Of a stretch of DNA of 9,235 nucleotides, positions 1 through 6,729 are shown in pieces. This DNA is from Paludibacteraceae bacterium (GTDB taxonomy: Bacteria > Bacteroidota > Bacteroidia > Bacteroidales > Paludibacteraceae), in contig JAGCIZ010000165.1 of NCBI GenBank assembly GCA_017648235.1, forward strand, positions 1 through 9,235, read 5' to 3'. Under the pieces are notes generated by a model. That model did not search any database and had not been told where the DNA came from. It saw only the letters and a program-made list of their open reading frames with translations. Position 1 is the stretch's first letter; every line of letters begins with the position of its first letter. The translations under genes were made by a program, and so were the position numbers.

Positions 1-3
1 AAT

Positions 4-36
4 AAAAAAGTTTCACAAAGCTTTTTTGTTTTTTTT
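4..36 (+). terminator. Probable intrinsic terminator of an upstream gene
   Basis: An A-rich left arm (4-13) can fold onto 17-27: A4-A9 with T22-T27, G10 with C21, and T11-T13 with A17-A19, leaving G20 bulged and a three-base loop. A long T-rich run follows (22-36, broken by one G). This is the shape of an AT-rich rho-independent terminator and would separate cdsA from whatever lies to the left. The stem has a single G-C pair, so the call is tentative; the upstream gene is outside the window. Confidence 0.45.
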
Positions 37-48
37 GCTACTCTGAAT

Positions 49-80
49 TTCGCCCTCTATTAACAATTTAGTACATTTGC
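49..80 (+). promoter_or_regulatory. Bacteroidota-type promoter of the cdsA operon
   Basis: TACATTTGC at 72-80 matches the Bacteroidota -7 consensus TAnnTTTG. TTCG at 49-52, 19 bases upstream, is a one-mismatch fit to the -33 element TTTG. A transcript starting about 6-8 bases after the -7 box would have a leader of about 17 bases before the cdsA ATG at 103. The match is by eye to a known consensus. Confidence 0.6.
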
Positions 81-102
81 AGTTGTTTATCGCAAATTTA
101 TT

Positions 103-957
103 ATGAAAAATTTCATCATAAGAACAATAACAGGGGCCATTTTCGTTTCGTTGGTAATAGGCTCCATTTTCTGGGGAAAACTTGCATTTAATTCGTTATT
201 ACTGGTTTTCGGTTTATTGGCAATGAAAGAGTATTGTTATATTGCAAACAATTTACCTAATGTACGATTGAACTGGATATTCGCTTGTGTTGGAGTATTA
301 TTAATACTTGCTCCTACAATGTTTCTACCTTATCTTTCTCATAGTTTTGAAGAATTTAAATTTTTATCTGTATCATCAACTATCATAGGTAGCATAATTT
401 GTATAGTTGGCATTGCAGTTTCTGAATTGTTTACTTTCAAAGAAAATAATTCTTTGCACAATATGTCATACTATGTTTTGGGATTGATTTTTATTTCCAT
501 TTCTTTTCTTGCACTCTCAATTATAAATAATAACAGTAGTTCATTTTCTACATATAGTGTTCCTTCTTCAATTTTGCTATTTGCTTGCATTTGGATCAAT
601 GACACGGGAGCATACCTTTTTGGAACAGCTTTCGGCAAACACAAAATGGCTCCAAATATTTCACCAAAGAAATCGTGGGAAGGTTTTGTAGGAGGAGTTT
701 TTCTTGTAACATTTATCACTACTCTACTTTGGAAATTTAATTTCTTAGAAGTACAATACATTTTCTACGCAGTAATCACTTCGCTTGTTGCTACATTGGG
801 TGATTTATTAGAATCCGTGTTCAAGCGTCGAGCAGGAGTAAAAGATTCTGGCAAACTATTGCCCGGACATGGAGGAATTTTGGATCGTTTGGACAGCGTA
901 TTACTTGCCGCTCCAATTATACTTCTTTTAGGAACAATAATTGAAACAATTATATAA
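103..957 (+). CDS. cdsA: Phosphatidate cytidylyltransferase (CDP-diacylglycerol synthase)
   Basis: The enzyme condenses phosphatidic acid with CTP to make CDP-diacylglycerol, the branch-point precursor of bacterial phospholipids, in the inner membrane. The 284-residue protein is a series of hydrophobic segments from about residue 7 to 280. The family signature is complete near the C-terminus: S238-x-x-K241-R242, then K247-D248, then H256-G257-G258 and D261-R262-x-D264. A second conserved block, NDTGAYLFG (166-174) followed by SPKKSWEG (187-194), is also typical of CdsA. The start is the first in-frame ATG and lies just after a good promoter. psd follows after 16 bases, and its substrate phosphatidylserine is made from the product of this enzyme. 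No phosphatidylserine synthase gene is in the window, so it must lie elsewhere. Length and motifs indicate an intact gene. Confidence 0.97.
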   Translation: MKNFIIRTITGAIFVSLVIGSIFWGKLAFNSLLLVFGLLAMKEYCYIANNLPNVRLNWIFACVGVLLILAPTMFLPYLSHSFEEFKFLSVSSTIIGSIICIVGIAVSELFTFKENNSLHNMSYYVLGLIFISISFLALSIINNNSSSFSTYSVPSSILLFACIWINDTGAYLFGTAFGKHKMAPNISPKKSWEGFVGGVFLVTFITTLLWKFNFLEVQYIFYAVITSLVATLGDLLESVFKRRAGVKDSGKLLPGHGGILDRLDSVLLAAPIILLLGTIIETII

Positions 958-973
958 ATAAAAATATTTAAGC

Positions 974-1648
974 ATGAAAAAATTAAGAATACACAGAGAA
1001 GGATTCAATATATTGCTTGTTTTGCTTGCCATATTGATCACCTACAATGTTATTATTTATTGTAAATATCCTCAAAATATATTCTTTTTTGTAGGATTAG
1101 CATTTTCCGTTGTCATCCTAGCGTTCTTTATTTACTTCTTTAGAAATCCAGAAAGAGAAGGAAATATTGAAGACGAAAGTTTGATTGTTGCTCCTGCTGA
1201 TGGGCATGTTGTTGTGATTGAACCAACTGAAGAGCATGAATTTTTTAATGGAGAAAAACGCATTCAAGTTTCTATTTTTATGACTGTTTTTAACGTGCAT
1301 GCCAATTGGTACCCTATCGCAGGTACCGTAAAATGCAGCAAACATTATGACGGAAGACATATGGCAGCATATTTACCAAAATCAAGTCACGAAAACGAAC
1401 GTTCATCGGTTTTGATAGAAACACCAAAAGGGTCACAAGTTCTTGTTCGACAAATAGCAGGCGCACTTGCTCGTCGCATTATCACATATGCACATCCTGA
1501 TTATAAATGCCATTTGAACGAACATTTAGGATTCATAAAGTTTGGTTCTCGAGTTGATTTATTTCTTCCTGCTGATGCCGAAATCTTTGTTGAAATTGGA
1601 GAAAGAACCAAAGGAAACCAGACTATTATTGCTCGTCTAAAAGAATAA
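974..1648 (+). CDS. psd: Phosphatidylserine decarboxylase, short pyruvoyl type
   Basis: This pyruvoyl enzyme removes CO2 from phosphatidylserine to give phosphatidylethanolamine. The protein (224 residues) has two hydrophobic N-terminal segments (about 13-32 and 36-56), which anchor it in the membrane. Conserved blocks follow: APADG (73-77) with D76 and NVHANWYP (107-114) with H109, the probable catalytic Asp and His; QIAGALARRI (160-169); and FGSRVD (190-195). Self-cleavage should occur between Gly191 and Ser192, Ser192 becoming the pyruvoyl group of a small alpha chain of about 33 residues. The GSR site replaces the LGST of E. coli Psd; this is normal for the short, archaeal-like Psd branch found in Bacteroidota and is not a defect. 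The stop codon shares one base with the smpB start, indicating co-transcription and probable translational coupling. Confidence 0.96.
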   Translation: MKKLRIHREGFNILLVLLAILITYNVIIYCKYPQNIFFFVGLAFSVVILAFFIYFFRNPEREGNIEDESLIVAPADGHVVVIEPTEEHEFFNGEKRIQVSIFMTVFNVHANWYPIAGTVKCSKHYDGRHMAAYLPKSSHENERSSVLIETPKGSQVLVRQIAGALARRIITYAHPDYKCHLNEHLGFIKFGSRVDLFLPADAEIFVEIGERTKGNQTIIARLKE

Positions 1649-2103
1649 TGCATCCTAAGAATAACATTAACATTCGGAATAAAAGAGCATCTTTCGACTA
1701 CGAACTGTTGGATAAATTCACAACAGGCATTGTGCTTTATGGCACTGAGATAAAGTCTATTAGAGAGGGAAAAGTAAGTTTGGTTGATACCTACTGCTTA
1801 GTTGAAAAAGGAGAACTTTGGGTAAAAGGAATGCACATAGCTGAGTATCGTTTAGGAACTTTCTACAACCACAACTCCCAACGCGATAGAAAACTTTTGC
1901 TAACAAAAAAAGAGTTGCAGAAAATTGAGAGAAGCGTCAAAGAAAGCGGACTAACAATCGTCCCTACCTCGCTTTTTATCAACGAAAAAGGATTGGCAAA
2001 ACTTAACATTGCAATTGCTAGAGGCAAGAAAACATACGACAAACGCCAATCTCTTAGAGCGAAAGAGGATCAACGCCAAATGGATAGAATATTAAAAAGA
2101 TGA
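1648..2103 (+). CDS. smpB: SsrA-binding protein (trans-translation factor)
   Basis: SmpB binds tmRNA and delivers it with EF-Tu to stalled ribosomes, where the nascent peptide is tagged for proteolysis. The 151-residue protein has the full set of family blocks: NKRASFDYEL (11-20), GTEIKSIREGKVSL (32-45), NHNSQRDRKLLL (74-85) and the basic C-terminal tail LNIAIARGKKTYDKR (118-132) ending in a charged helix. That tail enters the mRNA channel of the empty A site in characterised SmpB proteins. The start overlaps the psd stop by one base and the stop overlaps the next start as ATGA. No tmRNA (ssrA) gene is visible in the window. Placement between lipid and phosphoesterase genes gives no functional clue beyond shared expression. 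Confidence 0.98.
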   Translation: MHPKNNINIRNKRASFDYELLDKFTTGIVLYGTEIKSIREGKVSLVDTYCLVEKGELWVKGMHIAEYRLGTFYNHNSQRDRKLLLTKKELQKIERSVKESGLTIVPTSLFINEKGLAKLNIAIARGKKTYDKRQSLRAKEDQRQMDRILKR

Positions 2104-2606
2104 CAAGAATTGGACTTTTGTCGGACACTCATGCCTACTTAGATGAACGTATTTTTCAGCATTTTGAGGATTGCGATGAAATTTGGCATGCCGGCGATAT
2201 TGGTTCTTTGGATGTAGCCAACAAGTTACAAAAATTCAAACCATTAAGAGCAGTTTATGGAAATATTGATGGCTATGAAATTCGGCATCTTTTTCCTCAA
2301 CACAACCATTTTCTATGCGAAGATGTATCAGTTTGGTTAACTCACATAGGAGGTTATCCTCAACGATATGCCAGAGAAGTTATTCCTGAAATATATAAAA
2401 ATCCACCTCAACTTTTTGTTTGTGGACATTCGCATATTCTAAGAGTAATGTACGACAAAACGTTGAACACATTATGTTTAAATCCCGGAGCAGCTGGTCA
2501 ATACGGAGCACAACTAGTGCCAACTCTACTACGATTTGAAATAGACAATAAGAACATACAAAATTTAGAAGTAATTGAGCTAAACAAGAAAAAAATTAAT
2601 GAATAA
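2100..2606 (+). CDS. YfcE/MJ0936-type metallophosphoesterase
   Basis: A small (168-residue) calcineurin-like phosphoesterase with a two-metal centre. The metal-binding residues appear in the usual order: D9-x-H11 in the first strand, G32-D33, G54-N55, H82 and G109-H110-S-H112. The chain ends with an NPG motif (128-130) and a short final strand. Length and spacing fit the YfcE/MJ0936 phosphodiesterase branch, whose characterised members hydrolyse phosphodiesters such as bis-p-nitrophenyl phosphate and have poorly known natural substrates. There is no signal peptide, so it is probably cytoplasmic. It overlaps smpB by four bases (ATGA) and the following lipoprotein gene by eight, implying coupled translation. 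The natural substrate cannot be read from the sequence, and I give no gene symbol for that reason. Confidence 0.92.
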   Translation: MTRIGLLSDTHAYLDERIFQHFEDCDEIWHAGDIGSLDVANKLQKFKPLRAVYGNIDGYEIRHLFPQHNHFLCEDVSVWLTHIGGYPQRYAREVIPEIYKNPPQLFVCGHSHILRVMYDKTLNTLCLNPGAAGQYGAQLVPTLLRFEIDNKNIQNLEVIELNKKKINE

Positions 2607-4455
2607 ATCAAGAATACATATTTGGTGTTGCATATCCATTTTGACTAGTCTCTTTTCTGGATTTTTATTCTCGTGTGCCAATCGTGGTGCGGGACCTCAA
2701 GGAGGACCAAAAGACGTAACTCCACCTGTTGTTGTAAAAAGCACACCAAAAAACAACGAAGTAAATTTCAAAAACAAAAAAATTGAAATTGATTTTGATG
2801 AAATCGTGGTATTAAACCAGTTTCTAGAAAAATCAACTTCATCACCTACAACAACAAAAGCTCCTGTTGTAAAAGCTCTTGGCAAAAAAATCTCCATCGA
2901 ATACGAAGACACGTTGCAAGAAAACACAACCTATACAATCAATTTTTCCGATGCAATAGTTGACAATAACGAAGGTAATCCGTTAAAAAACTATTCTTTT
3001 GCTTTTTCTACTGGTAATGTTCTTGACACACTAAAAATATCAGGTAGTGTAATTGATGCAGAAACACTGAATCCGATAAAAGGAATCTTAGTTGGTATTC
3101 ACCAAAATTTACACGACTCCGCTTTCACTACTCTTCCACTTGAGCGAATAACAAAAACAAATGAGGAAGGAAAATTCACCATCAACAACGTAAAAGAGGG
3201 AACTTATAGAGTTTTTGCTTTACAAGATATTGGAGGAAATTACCTCTTTGATCTTCCCAACGAAAAATTAGCTTTTTCTGATAGTATTTTTCAAACAAAA
3301 ATCACCATTGAATCCAAATTTGATACCATAATGATTGATTCGTTAACGATTGACACAATCATAGAAAAGCAAATCTTAAGATACGAACCAGAAAATATAA
3401 TTCTTACCGCATTTGAAGAAAAACATATACGACATGATTTTATAAAAGGAGAACGAAAAGAACCTCATAAATTCACACTTTTCTTTAGCGAAAAACAAGA
3501 TTCTATACCTAAAATCGTTCCTCTAAATTTTGAATGGGAGAACAACTACATCATTCAACAAAACAAAACTCAAGATACACTTGCTTACTGGATAACCGAT
3601 TCTCTAACTTATGCAACCGACTCACTAAAATTCGAACTCTATTATCCTTTTACAGATACACTTAACAATGTAGTATTGAAAATGGATACTATTGTTTTAC
3701 CCGTAAAAGCGCCAAAACAAAAAAACAATTCTCAACAAGAATCTTCCAGAAAAAAGAGCAAAAAGAAAGAAAATGAAAATGAGAAAAAAAAGGTTGAACA
3801 TTTGAAAATTACTAACAACGTAAAAGGTCCTTTTGACGTATATAACGATGTCGTTCTATCCTTTGATGTTCCTATAAAACATTACGATACAGCAAAAATT
3901 CATCTTGAAAGAAAAAAGGATACTCTTTGGATTTCTATACCAATTGAGTTAAAAGTTCACGACGCAAGTATGAAATTTTCTATTGCGCAAGAATGGATTC
4001 CAGAAGAAGAATATCGTTTAGTTCTTGACTCCGCTGCTTTCCATGAATACTATGGCAAAAGCACCAACAAAACAAAAGTCAACATCAAAATTCGTTCTTT
4101 GGAAGAATACGCAAATTTGTATGTGATTTTGAAAAACTTTACTGGAAAAGAAATTTTGCAACTACTAAACTCAAGAGAAAAAGTTGAAAGAGAAACAAAG
4201 GCAACTGATGTTGAAACTGCTTTTGAAAATTTGAATCCAGGAGACTATTATCTAAAAATCTTTGTTGACGAAAACAATAATGGCATTTGGGACACAGGCA
4301 ATTATGCCGAAAAACGTCAAGCAGAAAAGGTATATTATTATCCTTCAAAAATCAATCTAAGAGCCTTTTGGGACGTTGAAGAGGAATTGGATTACACAAA
4401 AATCCCTACCCTAAAACAGAAACCAAAAGAGCTTATCAAAAAAAACTCAAAATAA
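2599..4455 (+). CDS. Large Ig-like lipoprotein of unknown function (Bacteroidota family)
   Basis: A 618-residue predicted lipoprotein. A hydrophobic signal (about 7-24) ends in a lipobox-like L23-F-S-C26, so Cys26 should be lipidated and the rest should be periplasmic or at the cell surface. The mature N-terminus contains GGPKDVTPP (35-43), a motif I associate with a conserved Bacteroidota family. Residues about 41-139 look like a bacterial Ig-like (Big_5/SbsA) domain ending in YSFAFSTG. Residues about 146-215 resemble a carboxypeptidase-regulatory-like beta sandwich, with NEEGKFTINNVKEGTYRV (188-205). A Lys/Glu-rich linker (about 371-399) separates these from a second beta-rich half, which contains an acidic loop D557-x-N-x-N-G-x-W-D565. 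It starts inside the phosphoesterase gene and ends four bases before mnmD. Function is unknown. Its place beside phospholipid genes fits an envelope role, but that is inference. Confidence 0.85.
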   Translation: MNKSRIHIWCCISILTSLFSGFLFSCANRGAGPQGGPKDVTPPVVVKSTPKNNEVNFKNKKIEIDFDEIVVLNQFLEKSTSSPTTTKAPVVKALGKKISIEYEDTLQENTTYTINFSDAIVDNNEGNPLKNYSFAFSTGNVLDTLKISGSVIDAETLNPIKGILVGIHQNLHDSAFTTLPLERITKTNEEGKFTINNVKEGTYRVFALQDIGGNYLFDLPNEKLAFSDSIFQTKITIESKFDTIMIDSLTIDTIIEKQILRYEPENIILTAFEEKHIRHDFIKGERKEPHKFTLFFSEKQDSIPKIVPLNFEWENNYIIQQNKTQDTLAYWITDSLTYATDSLKFELYYPFTDTLNNVVLKMDTIVLPVKAPKQKNNSQQESSRKKSKKKENENEKKKVEHLKITNNVKGPFDVYNDVVLSFDVPIKHYDTAKIHLERKKDTLWISIPIELKVHDASMKFSIAQEWIPEEEYRLVLDSAAFHEYYGKSTNKTKVNIKIRSLEEYANLYVILKNFTGKEILQLLNSREKVERETKATDVETAFENLNPGDYYLKIFVDENNNGIWDTGNYAEKRQAEKVYYYPSKINLRAFWDVEEELDYTKIPTLKQKPKELIKKNSK

Positions 4456-4459
4456 ATAA

Positions 4460-5113
4460 ATGAACATCGCTCTTAGACAAACCGAAGATGGCTCTCAAAC
4501 GCTCTATAACAAAACGATTGACGAATGTTATCATTCCATTCATGGAGCAAAAAATGAATCAAATCATATTTTTATTCAATCGGCCTTCTTACAATGCAAC
4601 AAACAAGATATTTCGATTTTTGAAGTTGGATTTGGAACTGGTCTAAATGCTTTTTTGACTCTCCTAACCGCAACAAAAACCAAACAAAAAGTTCACTACG
4701 AAACGGTTGAATTGTATCCTGTTCCTTCTGATTTTTATTCAAATTTCAATTATGCAACAACAAAAGAAGAACAATCTATTTTCAAAAAATTACATTGTTC
4801 GGAATGGAATAGAACTGAAGAAATCACCTCAAACTTTTCTCTATTAAAACATCTTGGAGATATTAAAAACTTGGAGTTAAAAAATCACTTCGATATCGTC
4901 TATTTTGATGCTTTTTCGCCTGAAAAACAACCTGATATGTGGAATAAATGTATCTTTGAAAAACTATACAATGCAATGAATCAAGGAGCTATACTCACCA
5001 CATACTGCGCCAAAGGTGTAGTAAGGCGAACTTTACAAGAAGTCGGCTTCGTTGTAGAACGACTTGCCGGACCAATTGGAAAACGAGAGATTCTTCGTGC
5101 AACTAAACGCTAA
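4460..5113 (+). CDS. mnmD: Stand-alone tRNA (mnm5s2U34) methyltransferase
   Basis: MnmD uses S-adenosylmethionine to methylate 5-aminomethyl-2-thiouridine at the wobble position of certain tRNAs, the last step towards mnm5s2U34. The 217-residue protein has the N-terminal block TEDGSQTLYN (8-17) and E22-x-YHSIHGAKNES (24-34) shared with the N-terminal half of E. coli MnmC. It also has the SAM-binding motif FEVGFGTGLN (54-63), the acidic E84 at the end of the next strand, DAFSP (150-154) and YCAKGVVRR (182-190), and ends with GPIGKRE (204-210). The FAD-dependent MnmC oxidase domain of the fused enzyme is absent and no separate copy lies in the window. The gene begins four bases after the lipoprotein stop and is probably the last of the cdsA operon. 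It is intact in length for the single-domain family. Confidence 0.9.
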   Translation: MNIALRQTEDGSQTLYNKTIDECYHSIHGAKNESNHIFIQSAFLQCNKQDISIFEVGFGTGLNAFLTLLTATKTKQKVHYETVELYPVPSDFYSNFNYATTKEEQSIFKKLHCSEWNRTEEITSNFSLLKHLGDIKNLELKNHFDIVYFDAFSPEKQPDMWNKCIFEKLYNAMNQGAILTTYCAKGVVRRTLQEVGFVVERLAGPIGKREILRATKR

Positions 5114-5177
5114 AAAATCATCATTATAAAATCATTCAAGAGAAGTATTTTGCATAAGTTTTTTTAAGCAATCAATA

Positions 5178-5211
5178 TATGCCAAAATAATCTCTTTTTT
5201 TCTACCTTTGC
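5178..5211 (+). promoter_or_regulatory. Bacteroidota-type promoter of cysS-purC
   Basis: TACCTTTGC at 5203-5211 is a full match to the -7 consensus TAnnTTTG. TATG at 5178-5181 is a one-mismatch candidate for the -33 TTTG with a 21-base spacer. Transcription would begin near 5217-5219, giving a leader of about 20 bases before the ATG at 5237. The surrounding 123-base gap (5114-5236) holds no other recognisable gene, and I see no convincing terminator for mnmD in it. Confidence 0.65.
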
Positions 5212-5236
5212 ATTTAGAAATGATTTGAGAAAAACA

Positions 5237-6706
5237 ATGAAACAAAAACTCAATATTTATAATACGCTTACACGAAAAAAAGAAGAATTCAAACCTCTCT
5301 ATGAAGGACGTGTAGGTATGTATGTTTGTGGACCAACAGTTTACGGAGATGCTCATCTTGGGCATACTCGTCCTGCTATTACTTTTGATATTTTATATCG
5401 CTATTTATTACACTTAGGCTACAAAGTTCGCTATGTTCGAAATATTACAGATGTAGGACATCTTGAACATGATGCCGACGAAGGAGAAGACAAGGTAGCA
5501 AAAAAAGCACGCCTCGAGCAACTTGAACCAATGGAAGTTGTTCAATTTTATCTCAATCGTTACCATAAAGCAATGGAAGCATTGAATGTTCTTCCTCCAA
5601 CAATAGAACCACATGCTTCGGGACATATCATAGAACAAATCCATTTTGTTCAAAAAATACTTGATGCAGGATTCGCTTATGAAAGTGAAGGGTCAGTGTA
5701 TTTCGACGTTGAAAAATACAACAAACAACATCACTACGGCAAACTTTCTGGAAGAAACATTGATGAATTACTCGAAACTACACGAGAACTTGACGGACAA
5801 AGTGAGAAACGCAGAAGTATCGATTTTGCACTTTGGAAAAAGGCACAACCCGAGCATATTATGCACTGGCCAAGTCCTTGGAGCGAGGGTTTTCCTGGAT
5901 GGCATCTAGAATGTTCGGCAATGGGAACAAAATATCTTGGAGAAACTTTTGATATCCACGGCGGCGGAATGGATTTGATGTTTCCTCATCATGAATGCGA
6001 AATTGCTCAAAGTTGTGCTGCACTTGGACACGAAAGCGTAAAATATTGGATGCACAACAATATGATTACGATAAATGGTCAAAAAATGGGAAAATCACTC
6101 GGCAATTTTATCACATTAGAAGAGTTTTTCACGGGAAATCATCAACTTTTGAAACAAGCTTTTTCTCCAATGACCATTCGTTTCTTTATTCTTCAAGCTC
6201 ACTATCGTAGCACTGTTGATTTTAGCAACAATGCTCTAGAAGCTGCCGAAAAAGGTTTTGAAAGATTAAAAGACGCATATAGCCGCTTGCTTAAAATAGC
6301 ACCTTCTTCTACAACAACAATTGATATAAAAGGTCTTAGAGAACGTTGTGAAGAAGCAATGGCTGACGATTTGAACTCTCCTATTGTGATTTCTCACTTG
6401 TTTGATAGTGCAAAACAAGTCAATACTATTGCCGACGGAAAAGCGACTATTTCTTCCGAAGATTTGGAAGAATTAAAATCTGTTTGGAAAACATTTGCTC
6501 AAGATATACTTGGACTAAAACTCGAAGCAGAAAGTGAGAACTCAAATCTCCAAGCATATCAAGCAGCCGTTGACCTTCTGCTCGACATTCGACTAAAAGC
6601 AAAACAAAACAAAGATTGGGCAACGAGCGATGAAATTCGCAATAAACTTACTGAAATAGGATTCTCCATTAAGGACACAAAAGAGGGTTTTGAATGGAGT
6701 ATTTAA
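5237..6706 (+). CDS. cysS: Cysteinyl-tRNA synthetase
   Basis: A class I aminoacyl-tRNA synthetase that charges tRNA-Cys in the cytoplasm. Counting from ATG 5237, the 489-residue protein carries the HIGH motif as H40-L-G-H43 and the KMSKS loop as K283-M-G-K-S287. Zinc-binding residues match E. coli CysRS in order and spacing: C31, C226 (in GWHLECSAMG), H251 and E255 (in HGGGMDLMFPHHECE). The C-terminal part (about 310-489) has the helical tRNA-binding region and ends with FEWSI, as in many CysRS. An in-frame TTG at 5225 would add four residues, but the ATG leaves a normal leader after the promoter and gives the usual N-terminus MKQKLNIYN, which is one reason for choosing it. purC follows after 23 bases with no visible terminator or promoter, so the two are probably co-transcribed. 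Confidence 0.98.
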   Translation: MKQKLNIYNTLTRKKEEFKPLYEGRVGMYVCGPTVYGDAHLGHTRPAITFDILYRYLLHLGYKVRYVRNITDVGHLEHDADEGEDKVAKKARLEQLEPMEVVQFYLNRYHKAMEALNVLPPTIEPHASGHIIEQIHFVQKILDAGFAYESEGSVYFDVEKYNKQHHYGKLSGRNIDELLETTRELDGQSEKRRSIDFALWKKAQPEHIMHWPSPWSEGFPGWHLECSAMGTKYLGETFDIHGGGMDLMFPHHECEIAQSCAALGHESVKYWMHNNMITINGQKMGKSLGNFITLEEFFTGNHQLLKQAFSPMTIRFFILQAHYRSTVDFSNNALEAAEKGFERLKDAYSRLLKIAPSSTTTIDIKGLRERCEEAMADDLNSPIVISHLFDSAKQVNTIADGKATISSEDLEELKSVWKTFAQDILGLKLEAESENSNLQAYQAAVDLLLDIRLKAKQNKDWATSDEIRNKLTEIGFSIKDTKEGFEWSI

Positions 6707-6729
6707 GAAGAAAATAATATCAATTTTTT

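Noticed and set aside
471..761. 96-codon minus-strand frame inside cdsA
   Set aside because: It is complementary to the conserved CdsA core, and its composition is what reverse-reading a membrane protein gives; no family features.
1541..1552. Possible loss of the Psd cleavage site because LGST is missing
   Set aside because: The GSR form (Gly191-Ser192) is normal for the short Psd branch, and the partner Asp and His are present.
5151..5172. Weak inverted repeat (TTGC...GCAA) after mnmD as terminator
   Set aside because: Only about seven A/T-rich pairs with a mismatch, and no T-run after the stem; chance is likely in such AT-rich sequence.
5225..5236. TTG start adding MRKT to cysteinyl-tRNA synthetase
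   Set aside because: It lies very close to the expected transcription start. ATG 5237 gives the usual CysRS N-terminus and a normal leader.
5132..5365. Minus-strand frame across the mnmD-cysS gap
   Set aside because: It runs through the cysS promoter and the start of cysS; the protein is low-complexity and Phe/Ser-rich with no recognisable motif.
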